A stretch of 41,113 nucleotides of DNA, from the NCBI GenBank assembly GCA_025057315.1, contig JANWXW010000150.1:1-41113 (forward strand). The letters are read 5' to 3'. Positions 7,631 through 17,945 of this stretch are shown piece by piece. Source of the DNA: Myxococcota bacterium (GTDB lineage: Bacteria; Myxococcota_A; Polyangia; Palsa-1104; JAEUJZ01). Numbering within the stretch: the first letter of the stretch is position 1; each line of letters opens with the position of its first letter. Under the pieces are notes generated by a model, which ran no database searches, was not told the origin of the DNA, and worked only from the letters and a program-made list of their open reading frames with translations. A program made the translations under genes and the position numbers.

Positions 7631-8983
7631 ATGTTCCGTAAAATCCTGATCGCCAACCGTGGGGAAATCGCGGTGCGGGTCATCCGCGCCTGTCGTGAGC
7701 TCGGCATTGCCTCGGTGGCGGTTCATTCCACCGCAGACGAGGAGGCGCTGCATGTCAAGCTGGCCGACGAAAGCGTATGCATCGGCCCCCCCCCTGCCCG
7801 GCAGTCGTATCTGAACATGCCGGCCCTGCTGTCCGCCGCCGAGATCACCAATGCCGATGCTGTGCATCCCGGCTATGGGTTTCTCGCTGAGAGCGCACAT
7901 TTCGCCGAGCTGTGTCATCGGGCCGGGCTGACCTTTATCGGCCCGCAACCTGAGCTGATGCGCCTGCTTGGCGACAAGGTGGCTGCGCGAGCGGCCATGG
8001 CCGAGCGCGGGCTGCCTGTCCTGCCGGGCAGTGGGTTGCTAACCTCGGATGAAGAGGCCATGGCCGTCGCTGCGCGCATCGGGCTGCCCCTTATCATCAA
8101 GGCCGTGGCCGGCGGCGGCGGTCGGGGCATGAAGATGGTTCGCGACATCGGGCAGCTATGCGCACAGCTAGCCACCGCGCGCAAGGAGGCCGAAGCGGCC
8201 TTTGGAGATGGGGGCGTCTACCTGGAGCGCCTGCTGGAGGCACCGCGGCACATCGAGGTGCAGGTCCTGGGCGACGGCTGCGGCCGCTGCGTGGCGGTCG
8301 GCGAGCGGGAGTGCTCCATCCAGCGCCGCCACCAGAAACTGGTCGAGGAGGCCCCCGCACCCGCACTATCGGCCGAGGAGCGCGAGGATCTGTTGGGCCG
8401 AGCCGCGCAGGCTGTGGCCGCGCTGCACTACCGTGGCGTTGGCACGCTGGAATTTCTGCTGGAGCGGGACGAGCAGGGGCGCGCCCGCCTCTATTTTATG
8501 GAGATGAACCCACGCATCCAGGTCGAGCACACCGTGACCGAGATGGTCACCGGCCTGGACCTGGTGCGTGAGCAGATTTGCGTGGCAGCCGGTGCGGAGG
8601 TGGCCGTGCTGGCCGGCAGGGCGCCGATTGTCTGCCGCGGACATAGCATTGAGGTCCGTATCAATGCCGAGGACCCGGTGACCTTTGCCCCATCGCCGGG
8701 TTGCATCAGAGCCCTGCACCTGCCCGGCGGTCCCGGAATACGCGTCGACACACACATATATGCCGGCTACAGCGTGCCGCCCCACTATGACTCCCTCCTG
8801 TGTAAGCTCGTGGTACACGATGAAGACCGACCCGCCGCCGTGCGGCGCCTGCGGCGTGCCCTCCACGAACTCGTCATCGAGGGGCCACAGACCAACCTGG
8901 ACCTGCACCGGAGGATCGTGGACCACCCGGATTTTATCGCCGGTCGTCTCGATACGCGCCTGCTGGAACGGCTAGCATCCTAG
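7631..8983 (+). CDS. accC: Biotin carboxylase of acetyl-CoA carboxylase
   Basis: ATP-dependent carboxylation of the biotin on AccB. The 450 residues match the stand-alone bacterial subunit. Seen in order: the N-terminal FRKILIANRGEIAVRVIRAC, HPGYGFLAE, the ATP-grasp glycine loop KAVAGGGGRGMKMV, RHIEVQVLGD, RECSIQRRHQKLVEEAPAP, and the catalytic EMNPRIQVEHTVTEMVTG, then the C-terminal domain with EVRINAED and the YDSLLCKLV strand. It is the last gene of the + strand run and is followed by a small hairpin and a convergent gene. The carboxyltransferase subunits accA and accD are not in the window. Confidence 0.97.
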   Translation: MFRKILIANRGEIAVRVIRACRELGIASVAVHSTADEEALHVKLADESVCIGPPPARQSYLNMPALLSAAEITNADAVHPGYGFLAESAHFAELCHRAGLTFIGPQPELMRLLGDKVAARAAMAERGLPVLPGSGLLTSDEEAMAVAARIGLPLIIKAVAGGGGRGMKMVRDIGQLCAQLATARKEAEAAFGDGGVYLERLLEAPRHIEVQVLGDGCGRCVAVGERECSIQRRHQKLVEEAPAPALSAEEREDLLGRAAQAVAALHYRGVGTLEFLLERDEQGRARLYFMEMNPRIQVEHTVTEMVTGLDLVREQICVAAGAEVAVLAGRAPIVCRGHSIEVRINAEDPVTFAPSPGCIRALHLPGGPGIRVDTHIYAGYSVPPHYDSLLCKLVVHDEDRPAAVRRLRRALHELVIEGPQTNLDLHRRIVDHPDFIAGRLDTRLLERLAS

Positions 8984-8990
8984 CATCATT

Positions 8991-9007
8991 GGGGATTTAA
9001 ATTCCCC
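8991..9007. terminator. Possible bidirectional terminator between convergent genes
   Basis: GGGGA and TCCCC arms flank a 7-base AT loop, between the accC stop (8983) and the convergent gene whose stop lies inside the hairpin. There is no long U tract on either side, so termination is only inferred. Confidence 0.35.
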
Positions 9008-10283
9008 TATATTGAACACGATAGATGCGCCCATGGGCCTCGTCCGTAAACAGCAGGCTGCCGTCGCCCAGAACAAGCACACCCACGGGCCGACCCCAGG
9101 TTGATGGGACCGCTGGGTCGACCAAGAACCCGGTCACAAAGTCCTGGTAGTATCCGACGGGTCGTCCGTCTCTGGTAAAGGGAACAAAGACAATCTTATA
9201 ACCCGTGCCCTCGCTGCGGTTCCATGAGCCGCGCAACGCGACGAAGGCCCCCCCGCGATACTGCGGCGGGAAGGTGGCGCCGTCATAAAACCGCAGCCCC
9301 AGCGCGGCAGAGTGGGCCTGAAATAGCACATCGGGCGTGCGCGTGCGTGCGGCAAGTTGGGGATTTTCGCTCTGTCCACCGCGCATGCGGCGCGGGTCGA
9401 GCCGCTCGGGCGTCAGGTAGGCATAGGGCCAGCCATAGAACTCCCCGGCGCGGATCCGGGTCATGTAATCGGGCACAAGATCATCGCCGAGTTCGTCGCG
9501 CTCGTTGACCGTTGTGTACAGCTCCTGCGTGACGGGATGGAAGTCCAGGCCCACCGGGTTGCGCAGGCCCGCGGCAAAGGTCTGCCGGCCGGTGCCATCC
9601 AGATTCATCACCAGCACCTCGGCGCGCGGAGAGGGTTCGGGATCCACATTGGAGCGGGAGCCCACCGATACGTAGAGGCGGCTACCATCCGGCGAGGCAA
9701 CCACATTGCGGGTCCAGTGCTGGTTGTAACCGCCCCCTGGCAGATCGGCGATCTTCTCCCCCCGGCCAGAGAGCCGGTCCTGCCCGGCGTAGGCAAAGCG
9801 CAGGACGGCATCGCTGTTGCCAAGGAAAAACCAGCCGCCTGTGAAGGCCATGCCAAATGGGAGGTTGACGCCGTTGTCCGCACTAGCAAACACAACGGCT
9901 TCATCTGCAACGCCATCGCCATCGCGATCGCGCAGGAGCCGGATGCGGTTTTCCGGCGTCTCGGTCACAAGCACGTCGCCCGCGGGTGTGCGCTGGAGCC
10001 ACCGCGGGCTCTTGAGGCCGCTGGCAAACAGGTTCACCACGAACCCCTGCGGCACCCGCAGCACCGGGCGCTCGGGCACCGGCACCACCTGCGGGGGTTT
10101 CCGTGCGCTCATCGTATGATAGGGACGCGGTAGTCCCTCGACGGTGATGCGAATCGGTGTGGGAACCAGGGTCTCGGTCGGGATGACATCCCGCGACGCC
10201 CGGGGCTCGCTGGGGGGCATGTCGCCTCCGGGTTGCGGGCAGCCCAGGCACAGGACCAACGCGATGGCAGCCTTGCGGAGCAT
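8997..10283 (-). CDS. Sorbosone/glucose dehydrogenase-like beta-propeller protein
   Basis: About 428 residues, probably exported. The fold is the six-bladed propeller of soluble PQQ-dependent sugar dehydrogenases and L-sorbosone dehydrogenases: SGLKSPRWLQRTPAGDVLVTE, RIRLLRDRDGDGVAD, NLPFGMAF, YNQHWTRNVVASPDGSRLYV with the conserved His and Asn-Arg, GLRNPVGLDFHP, VNERDELGDDLVPDY, and HSAALGLRFYDG. Members oxidise sugars or aldehydes with PQQ and Ca2+; whether this one binds PQQ cannot be told. The ATG at 10283 is chosen over the GTG at 10304 because AGGTG lies five bases before it. The N-terminus is hydrophobic and ends in LCLGC, a lipobox-like motif with an unusual Cys at -3, so lipidation is uncertain. 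Divergent from the next gene. Confidence 0.82.
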   Translation of the reverse strand: MLRKAAIALVLCLGCPQPGGDMPPSEPRASRDVIPTETLVPTPIRITVEGLPRPYHTMSARKPPQVVPVPERPVLRVPQGFVVNLFASGLKSPRWLQRTPAGDVLVTETPENRIRLLRDRDGDGVADEAVVFASADNGVNLPFGMAFTGGWFFLGNSDAVLRFAYAGQDRLSGRGEKIADLPGGGYNQHWTRNVVASPDGSRLYVSVGSRSNVDPEPSPRAEVLVMNLDGTGRQTFAAGLRNPVGLDFHPVTQELYTTVNERDELGDDLVPDYMTRIRAGEFYGWPYAYLTPERLDPRRMRGGQSENPQLAARTRTPDVLFQAHSAALGLRFYDGATFPPQYRGGAFVALRGSWNRSEGTGYKIVFVPFTRDGRPVGYYQDFVTGFLVDPAVPSTWGRPVGVLVLGDGSLLFTDEAHGRIYRVQYRGI

Positions 10284-10312
10284 CAGACACCTGCGAATCG
10301 ACACGCTATGAT
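10284..10312 (+). promoter_or_regulatory. Promoter candidate for the signal-transducer-like gene
   Basis: CAGACA (10284-10289), a 17-base spacer and TATGAT (10307-10312). Expected start is near 10319, which would favour translation from 10339 or 10345 rather than 10318. The -10 sits in the near palindrome CTATGATAG and the element overlaps the 5' region of the divergent gene. Confidence 0.45.
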
Positions 10313-10338
10313 AGTAAATGCCTTATGCGGTGCGTGCC

Positions 10339-10923
10339 ATGCAGATGACAGCTCTGGTCACGGTCTTCAATCCGGCCGCTGCTGAGATCGTGGCGGATGC
10401 GGTTCGTGACCTCGGGATTCCTGTCGAGGTGCACCGAGTGCGCGGCGATCGCTACCTGGGTACCCTGGTCGATGTGTTGTACGAGGTGCGGGTGGCGGAG
10501 CAGCACCTAGCAGAGGCGCGTAGGGCCCTGCGCCTGCTGGAGCAGGAGGCCGAGTGGGCGCTGGCTGACCAGACCGGTGTCCTGGCTGACCCGGAGGACG
10601 GCCCTGGGCATGAGGCGGAGGTGGGGCCGAGGCATCCGGCTGTCAGCCAACCCGAGGACTCCCCTGCCGTTGCGCTCCGTCGCCGTCGGACATCGCACGT
10701 GGCGGCCTCGGCGATGCTGTCGCTGCTGGGGGGGTTGGCGCTCGTCAGCCTGTACCGACACGGTTGCGCCTTCGCCCACGGTCCCCCCGTGCCGCGGTCT
10801 GCCTTGCCGCGGCACCATCGGATGGAGTCTGCAGCGTCGCGCATGGAGCAGCAGCGACAGCGTGGTCTGCTCTGGGGCGCCGCATGTGCACCTCAGATCG
10901 TCTGTCTTCCCGCCTCCCGTTAG
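10339..10923 (+). CDS. DUF2007-like small protein with one membrane segment
   Basis: About 194 residues. The first 70 resemble the small ferredoxin-like domain described as a putative prokaryotic signal-transducing protein (DUF2007): LVTVFNPAAAEIVADAVRDLGIPVEVH, then a strand with VDVLYEVRVAEQHLAEARRAL. An acidic linker follows (about residues 75-115), then RRRR and one hydrophobic segment (VAASAMLSLLGGLALVSLY) near residues 125-145, and a Cys/His/Arg-containing tail. In-frame starts exist at 10318, 10339 and 10345; 10339 has GGTG six bases upstream. The domain match is from memory of the family and moderate; function is unknown. The stop overlaps the convergent gene by four bases. Confidence 0.6.
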   Translation: MQMTALVTVFNPAAAEIVADAVRDLGIPVEVHRVRGDRYLGTLVDVLYEVRVAEQHLAEARRALRLLEQEAEWALADQTGVLADPEDGPGHEAEVGPRHPAVSQPEDSPAVALRRRRTSHVAASAMLSLLGGLALVSLYRHGCAFAHGPPVPRSALPRHHRMESAASRMEQQRQRGLLWGAACAPQIVCLPASR

Positions 10924-11465
10924 AAGCGGCCGCCCAGGCCTGCAGTCAGGCACACGCCGCCGCTGTGGGGGAACAGCGCCAGCAGCGGGGTTGCCGGCGC
11001 AGCCAGGTTGGCCAGCGGAGGGCGCCCATCGTAGTAGGGCAGGCCTCGCTCCAGCAGCTCGATCTCCCGTCGCCCCAGGTGCCACAGGGTTGCACCCACG
11101 GCAACCCCGGCAGCACCGATGGCGGTGATGACGCCCCCAGCCGCCAGCGCGTTGCGCTGACCCTGTTCCGTCAGGTCCGAAACCCCATAGCCTCCCATGA
11201 GCAAGATCCCCACCCCGGTGCCCACAGTGGCCACGCCGGCCATGGTGGTGCTAAAACCGGCTATCCACATGCGACGTGCCTTCTGGTAGGGCGCATATTG
11301 GAGCAAGGGCAACTGCCGGCCTGAGTCGGTGACGTAGCCGGCCGGTGTGCGCCCGATGGGCGGGGGGGCCTCGGTGGGCAAAGCCGCAGCTGGGTGATCA
11401 GACGAGGCAGCAGCCGGCCCACCCAAGGCTGCAGCGAGCAAGGGGGCCAGGGCAGTGGTTCGCAT
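10920..11465 (-). CDS. Exported membrane protein of unknown function
   Basis: 181 residues. An N-terminal signal sequence (MRTTALAPLLAAALGGPAAAS) is followed by a Pro-rich stretch and then two hydrophobic segments: IAGFSTTMAGVATVGTGVGILLMGG (about residues 68-92) and ALAAGGVITAIGAAGVAVGATLWHLG (about 106-131). The C-terminus repeats Leu/Ala/Pro without a clear motif. Gly/Ala-rich paired helices of this kind are common in small myxobacterial membrane proteins but I recognise no family. It lies 30 bases downstream of the OmpA-like gene on the same strand, so both are probably one transcript acting at the envelope. Confidence 0.65.
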   Translation of the reverse strand: MRTTALAPLLAAALGGPAAASSDHPAAALPTEAPPPIGRTPAGYVTDSGRQLPLLQYAPYQKARRMWIAGFSTTMAGVATVGTGVGILLMGGYGVSDLTEQGQRNALAAGGVITAIGAAGVAVGATLWHLGRREIELLERGLPYYDGRPPLANLAAPATPLLALFPHSGGVCLTAGLGGRF

Positions 11466-11495
11466 GCGAGGCTCCTGTTTCTTTCTTGTCGTTTC

Positions 11496-11984
11496 TTACC
11501 GTTGCGCCTGCCGCACCGGCAGACGCCGCTCGATGATGAAGGTGACGCGGCGGTTCTGCGCTCGTCCCTCCTCTGAGTCATTGTCTGCCACTGGCTGCTG
11601 CGCACCGAAGCCGACGGCGACCAGACGCGACTCGGGCACACCTCGCCGAAGCAGGTACTGGCGCACGGCCTGGGCCCGGCGCTGTGAGAGCGCAAAGTTG
11701 TAAGCCGGGGTGCCGATGTTGTCCGTATGGCCCTCGATGCGCACACGAGCAATCTCGGGGTGCTCCTTCATGGTCCGCGCCACCTCATCTAGGATAGGGA
11801 ACGAGACGGGCAGGATGCGGTCCTTGTCGAACTCGAAAAAGATGGCCTGGTTGAGCACCAGATTGGTCGGCGTAATCTCCACCCTCGGCGGCGGTAGCTC
11901 CGCATACCAGGGTCGGGGCGCCGCGGGCGGAAGGCAGCCAGCCAGGCAGGCTAGGATCAAGGCGGGGCGCGTAAGGTTTGTCAT
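11496..11984 (-). CDS. OmpA/Pal-type peptidoglycan-binding lipoprotein
   Basis: 162 residues. A short signal peptide ends in the lipobox CLAGC, so the protein should be lipidated. The rest is one OmpA C-terminal domain: IFFEFDKDRILPVSFPILDEVA at the start, then IRVEGHTD-type sequence (RVRIEGHTDNIGT), YNFALSQRRAQAVRQYLLRRG and GFGAQQPVADNDSEEGRAQNRRV, including the Asp and Arg that bind meso-diaminopimelate. It resembles Pal or a stress-type OmpA lipoprotein and should tether the outer membrane to peptidoglycan. No Tol genes are nearby. The ATG at 11984 is preferred over a TTG six bases upstream. Confidence 0.88.
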   Translation of the reverse strand: MTNLTRPALILACLAGCLPPAAPRPWYAELPPPRVEITPTNLVLNQAIFFEFDKDRILPVSFPILDEVARTMKEHPEIARVRIEGHTDNIGTPAYNFALSQRRAQAVRQYLLRRGVPESRLVAVGFGAQQPVADNDSEEGRAQNRRVTFIIERRLPVRQAQR

Positions 11985-12072
11985 GGGCAAACTCTATGGG
12001 GGGTCTCCACCATTGTGCAAAAAACCTGTCCTGGCACCTCCTCTCGGTTTCCATCCTGGAGTGGCCGCTGGC

Positions 12073-14211
12073 ATGCGTTCTGTACTAAACACAGAGGCCA
12101 TGGTGCAGCTCCCCGTGGATCGTGCCCCGTCGCTGGATGAGCGGGCGCTGCATGCCGCCCTGGCGACCCTGGGTCATCGGTCATTTCGTCCCGGCCAGCG
12201 GGAGGTCATCGAGTCCGTGCTGGCCGGACACGACACCGTGGCGATCATGCCCACCGGTGGGGGGAAGTCGTTGTGCTTTCAGGTGCCGGCCTTGCTTCTG
12301 CCCGGCGTGACGCTGGTGGTATCGCCACTCATTGCGCTTATGCGCGATCAGGTGGCCCTTCTGGAGTCTCGTGGGGTTGCTGCCACTTTCATCAACAGTG
12401 CGCTCACCCCGGCCGAGCGCGAGCAGCGGCAGCAGCAGCTCGACCGGTATCGGATCGTCTATGTGGCGCCAGAGCGCTTCCGCTCCGTGCGCTTCATCGA
12501 GGCGCTGCGGCGGGTGCCACTTGTGCTGTTCGCGGTCGACGAGGCCCACTGCATCAGCGAGTGGGGACACGACTTCCGCCCCGATTACCGGCGGCTTGGA
12601 GAGGTCATGCGGGACCTGGTCCCCCCGCGGCGGCTGGCACTGACAGCGACCGCGACCCCTGAGGTCCGCGCAGACATCGCTGCCCAGCTGGCGCTGTCTG
12701 CGCCGCGCATCTTTGTCCACGGCTTTGCCCGGCCCAACCTGGCGCTATCGGTCGAGCGTGCTGGTGGCGATCAGGACAAGCTGTCCCGCGCGGTGCGGCT
12801 GTTGGGCAGCACCACCAGCGGGGCAGCCATTGTCTACACTGCCACCCGTCGAAAGGCCGAGTCGGTCGCCGCCAACCTGAACGCGGCAGGATTGAGGGCC
12901 CACCCCTACCATGGCGGCATGCCCGATGAGGACAGACGCCGCATAGAGAGACAATTTTTAGGAGGAGAAATTCCCATTATTGTCGCCACCAATGCCTTTG
13001 GCATGGGCGTGGATAGGCGCGATGTGCGCTTGGTGTTGCACCACGATCTGCCCCGCTCCCCCGAGGCTTACTATCAGGAGGCCGGGCGCGCTGGGCGCGA
13101 TGGGGACAAGGCGCGCTGTGTCCTGCTATTCAATGCTGGCGATGCCCGCGTTCAGGAGTTCCTCATCGATCAGGCGAGCCCGGATGAGCGGGCCCTCCAG
13201 CTTGTCTACCAGCGCGTGCGCGATCTGGGCCCTATTGGCGATGGGGCGCTCCGGGGGAGCCTGCCGGCCCTATCGCCCACAACGGTGGATGCCGCGCTGC
13301 ATGCCCTGCTCCGCTCTGGAGCCATCGCAGAGGAGGAAAATGGCTACCGGGTCGCAGGCCCGCTCCGCTGGGACGCGCAGGAGCTGGCAGCACGACAGGA
13401 GCGTGAACGGCAGAAGCTGCGCCGCATGCTGGCCTATGGCTACCACACGGGCTGCCGCATGCGCTTTTTCCTGGACTACTTCGGTGACCGCATGGAGGGC
13501 CCCGAGGGACGCTGCGGGCAGTGCGATGTGTGCCTCCAGCGATGGGTGGACCTCGATGACCAAGGGCAGCTGCTGGTACGCACGGTTCTGTCGGCCGTGG
13601 CCCGACTCGATGGTCGCTTCGGCCGCCACCGCATCGCCGAGTTGCTGCACGGCAAACTCACCCCCGAGGTGCAACGGGCCCGACTCCACCATCTGAGCCT
13701 CTTCGGAGCGCTACGCGAGCAGCCGCTGTCCTGGGTGCTGGATCTGCTGGCCTCGCTGGAGGGAGCTGGGCTGATCGCCTCCTCCGGCGGTGAGTACCCG
13801 ACGTTAAGACTGCTTCCAGCCGGCCGCGAGGTGATGCTGGACCGCGTCCGCGCCCGGCTGCCGCTGCCTGTAAAGCAGCCGTCGCTGCAAGTGCGGCAGT
13901 CGCGCATCCACCCCCCGGGGAGCCCCACTCAGGCCGAGCATCTGACCAAGGCACCCGCCCTGTCCCCTCCCCTGACCCTTGCGCAGGAGCAGCGCTTCGC
14001 CTCGCTGCGTCGGCTGCGGGCAGAGATCGCTCGACGGGATCAAGTTCCCCCCTTCATCGTGTTCCACGATCGAACCCTGCGCGCTATCGCACAGGCGGCA
14101 CCCACGGACCTGGGAGCGCTCGGACGGGTGCCCGGGGTGGGCCCGACGAAGCTAGCGCGCTACGGTGCTGCGGTGCTGGCTGCACTCAGAGATTGCGAAC
14201 GAGCCGGCTGA
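12073..14211 (+). CDS. recQ: ATP-dependent DNA helicase RecQ
   Basis: 3'-5' DNA helicase of recombination and repair; 712 residues. Helicase core: FRPGQREVIE, Walker A PTGGGKS, DEAH box with the aromatic-rich loop (DEAHCISEWGHDFRPDY), ATATP, then the second RecA domain with NAFGMGVDRRDVR and the arginine-finger motif EAGRAGRDG. The zinc/RQC region has CRMRFFLDYFGD followed by CGQCDVC. A C-terminal HRDC domain is visible (LRAEIARRDQVPPFIVFHD to VPGVGPTKLARYG). ATG 12073 has GGAG 11 bases upstream; ATG 12100 is also possible, and a longer open frame beginning at 11710 is antisense to the OmpA-like gene. Its last 52 bases overlap the convergent trmFO. Confidence 0.95.
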   Translation: MRSVLNTEAMVQLPVDRAPSLDERALHAALATLGHRSFRPGQREVIESVLAGHDTVAIMPTGGGKSLCFQVPALLLPGVTLVVSPLIALMRDQVALLESRGVAATFINSALTPAEREQRQQQLDRYRIVYVAPERFRSVRFIEALRRVPLVLFAVDEAHCISEWGHDFRPDYRRLGEVMRDLVPPRRLALTATATPEVRADIAAQLALSAPRIFVHGFARPNLALSVERAGGDQDKLSRAVRLLGSTTSGAAIVYTATRRKAESVAANLNAAGLRAHPYHGGMPDEDRRRIERQFLGGEIPIIVATNAFGMGVDRRDVRLVLHHDLPRSPEAYYQEAGRAGRDGDKARCVLLFNAGDARVQEFLIDQASPDERALQLVYQRVRDLGPIGDGALRGSLPALSPTTVDAALHALLRSGAIAEEENGYRVAGPLRWDAQELAARQERERQKLRRMLAYGYHTGCRMRFFLDYFGDRMEGPEGRCGQCDVCLQRWVDLDDQGQLLVRTVLSAVARLDGRFGRHRIAELLHGKLTPEVQRARLHHLSLFGALREQPLSWVLDLLASLEGAGLIASSGGEYPTLRLLPAGREVMLDRVRARLPLPVKQPSLQVRQSRIHPPGSPTQAEHLTKAPALSPPLTLAQEQRFASLRRLRAEIARRDQVPPFIVFHDRTLRAIAQAAPTDLGALGRVPGVGPTKLARYGAAVLAALRDCERAG

Positions 14212-15529
14212 GTTCGACCAGTATCCAGCTCAGCAAGCCAAGCCTGCAGTGCCCGCTGGGCCCGCTGGGCCATCAGCGCGCGCCGCTCGGTCTTGCGGGT
14301 GCGGCCCGGCAGCGGTGGCAACAGCCCAAAGTTGATGTTCATCGGCACATAGCGCTCGCCGGGCTGACGCGGTCGAATGACGTGCTGGTACAGGCCACCT
14401 AGTGCCGTGGTCTCCGGCGGTGGTGGCAAGGGACGGCCTGTCAGTTTGCCGTGGACAAACCATGCTGCTAGTAAACCCATTGCCGTCGACTCGATGTAGC
14501 CTTCAACACCGGTGATCTGGCCAGCCAGGTGCAACGAGGGCTTGCTGCGTAGCGCCAGCTCGGTGTCTAGAACACGCCAGGACTCCACGTAGCTGTTGCG
14601 ATGGATCGATCCAAAACGCAGCCACTCGGCCTGGCGCAACGCTGGGATCAGAGAAAAGATCCGCTTCTGCTCGGGGTAGGCCAGCCGCGTCTGGAAGCCC
14701 ACCAAGTTGTAGGCAGTGCCATAGCGGTTCTCGGCGCGGAGCTGTACCACGGCGAACGGCGGCTCCGACGGGTTCCGCGGATCTATCAGCCCCACCGGCC
14801 GCAGCGGCCCGAAGGCGAGCGTGTCCGCACCGCGCTCCACCATGACCTCGATCGGAAGGCACCCCTCGAAGTACCTCGGCTCCTCGAAGGGGTGAGGCAA
14901 CACCTTGCGCCCGCGACGGATTTCCTCGACAAGCCGATAATACTCCTCGCGAGTCAGCGGGCAGTTTACATAGTCCCCTTCCGCCCCATCGCCCCCGCTG
15001 CGGTCATGACGGGAAGCGCGGAAGCAGCACGACCAGTCGATGCTGTCGGCATCCACAATCGGCGCGATGGCATCATAAAAGTAGAGTCGTTCGCCACACA
15101 GCCGCTGCAGCTCGTGGGCCGCCCCCCCGGCTAGCAGCGGACCGCCCGCGAGGATAGCTGGCCCCTCAGGCAGCCGATCGACCCGCCGGCGCTCCAGGCG
15201 AATGAACGGGTGCCGCGCAATGCGCACCGTGCACAGCTGCGAAAACAGCCGCCGGTCGACGGCCAGCGCCTCCCCTGCTGGCACACGGGCTTCGTCAGCG
15301 CAGGCTATAATGAACGATCGGCAGGCGCGCAGCTCCGCCTTAAGGAGGCCTGCGGGCGCCGTGATCTCGTCGCTGCGCAACGAGTTTGAGCAGACCAACT
15401 CGGCTAGCAGCGGCGTGGTATGTGCAGGAGACTGCTGCGCTGGCTTCATCTCCACCAGCGCCACCCGTACGCCGCGCTCGGCCAGTTGCCAGGCGGCCTC
15501 ACAGCCTGCCAAGCCGCCGCCAATGATCG

Positions 15530-15548
<19 letters not shown>
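14160..15548 (-). CDS. trmFO: tRNA uracil-54 methyltransferase TrmFO (folate/FAD dependent)
   Basis: Makes ribothymidine at position 54 of tRNA with methylenetetrahydrofolate and FADH2. The 462-residue length and motifs fit: FAD-binding TIIGGGLAGCEAAWQLAERG at the N-terminus, EMKPAQQSPAHTT, LVCSNSLRSDE with the first conserved Cys, FEGCLPIEVMVERGADTLAFGP with the second conserved Cys, RPVGLIDPR, and the C-terminal GQITGVEGYIESTAMGLLAAWF. The product acts on tRNA in the cytoplasm, so its position at the end of an acyl-CoA operon is not explained by function. Its start overlaps the acyl-CoA dehydrogenase gene by 19 bases and its 3' end overlaps recQ by 52 bases. Confidence 0.95.
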
Positions 15549-16668
<1,120 letters not shown>

Positions 16669-16672
<4 letters not shown>

Positions 16673-17466
16673 CGCCCGATGAACCGCGGAGGGCGACGCG
16701 CGACGAATGCCTCGTACGCCTCGCGGAAGTCCTGCGTCTGCATGCAGATCTGCTGCGCCTGCGCCTCAGCCTCAATGGCCTGGTGCAGCGCCATGGACGC
16801 CTCCTGGTCCAGCATCTTCTTGGTCATGGCCAGCGCGAAGCCGGGTCCATCCGCCAGCCGCCGCGCCATGGCCTGCGCCTCGCCCAGCGCCAGGCCATCG
16901 GGAACCACACGGTTGACCAGCCCCATGGCCAGGGCATCGCGGGCCCCCACCGCATCGCCGAGCAGCAGCAACTCGCTGGCACGACCAAGGCCGACGACAC
17001 GCGGCAGCAGCCACGCAGCACCCATGTCCGCCCCGGCAAGACCAACCCGGACAAACAGAAAAGCCAGGCTGGCCGACTCGGCAGCCACCCGCAGATCGCA
17101 GGCCAAGGCAATGACGGCACCGGCCCCCGCGGCGATGCCATGGAGGGCAGCCACCACCGGACGGGACAGGCTGCGGATGGCCACGACGAGCTCGCCGGTC
17201 AGGCGTGTAAAGGCAAGCAGGTCGGGCGCCGGCATCCGCACCAGCTCACCGATGATCTCGTGCACATTGCCACCGCTGCAGAAAGCCCTGCCCTCGCCGG
17301 TGAGCACAACTGCGCGTACCTCCTCTTGTCCGTTGAGGGCGCGCATCGTGTCGGTCAGCTCGCGGTACACCTCGAACGTGAGCGAGTTGAGCGTCTGCGG
17401 CCGGTCGAGCGTGATCGTTGCTATCCCGTCGCTCACCTGATAACGAAAGCTGCGCGGCGCGATCAT
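16669..17466 (-). CDS. Atypical crotonase (enoyl-CoA hydratase/isomerase family)
   Basis: 265 residues with the crotonase fold: TITLDRPQTLNSL, the oxyanion-hole segment GRAFCSGGNVHEI and LHGIAAGAGAVIALACDLRVA. Judged by alignment in my head with rat enoyl-CoA hydratase, both catalytic glutamates are missing: the Glu144 position is Val118 and the Glu164 position is Arg140. Instead Asp147 sits in GLAGADMGAAWLLPR, as in PaaG-like isomerases that use one acidic residue. It is therefore more likely an isomerase or a hydratase with a different mechanism than a classic beta-oxidation enzyme. The ATG overlaps the RidA-family stop and its own stop overlaps the acyl-CoA dehydrogenase start. Confidence 0.88.
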
Positions 17467-17879
17467 GGCGTCCCTCCCGCAGGCGGCACCGCGGCCAGAG
17501 CCTCAATCTCGACCAGGGCGCCGTCCTCGAGCAGGTCTGCCACCTGGACCAGCGCCATGGCCGGGTAGTGGCGTCCAAATACCTCGCGGTAGGCCACGCC
17601 CACTTCCCTCTGCTGCGCCAGATAGCGCTGCTTATCGGTGACGAACAGACGCAGCGACAGCACGTCCTCCGGGCGCCCCCCAGCCGCCTGGACCACCGTC
17701 GCGACGTTGCGCAGCGCCTGAGCGAACTGGGCCACGAAATCACCCGAGACAAGCTTCCCCGCGCTGTCCCAGCCGATCTGTCCGGCCACGACCAGCAGCC
17801 TGTGTGTCGCCGGTGCCAGCGCGCCGTGGGCAAAGCCGCGCGGAGGGACAAGCTCCGGCGGGTTGAGAAGTTCGACCAT
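17463..17879 (-). CDS. RidA/YjgF/UK114 family protein
   Basis: 138 residues, first gene of the four-gene operon. The chorismate-mutase-like fold of the family is recognisable: HRLLVVAGQIGWDSAGKLV, DFVAQFAQALRNVATVVQAAG, VLSLRLFVTDKQRYLAQ, and the C-terminal PAMALVQVADLLEDGALVEIEALA. In true RidA enamine/imine deaminases a conserved Arg precedes the last strand (xxRxxV near the C-terminus); here the matching position reads PAMALVQV and I do not see that Arg, so it probably belongs to a non-deaminase subgroup. RidA relatives next to crotonases and acyl-CoA dehydrogenases occur in aromatic or amino-acid catabolic operons. The pathway is unknown. Confidence 0.87.
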   Translation of the reverse strand: MVELLNPPELVPPRGFAHGALAPATHRLLVVAGQIGWDSAGKLVSGDFVAQFAQALRNVATVVQAAGGRPEDVLSLRLFVTDKQRYLAQQREVGVAYREVFGRHYPAMALVQVADLLEDGALVEIEALAAVPPAGGTP

Positions 17880-17945
17880 GCAGGTGGGCTACCACGAGGT
17901 AGGCCCGCAGTAAAGCACCCGCTCTAAAAGGCCGATGTCTGCGGC

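Noticed and set aside
11710..12072. N-terminal extension of RecQ
   Set aside because: It runs antisense through the OmpA-type gene, and the RecQ domain begins after the ATG at 12073.
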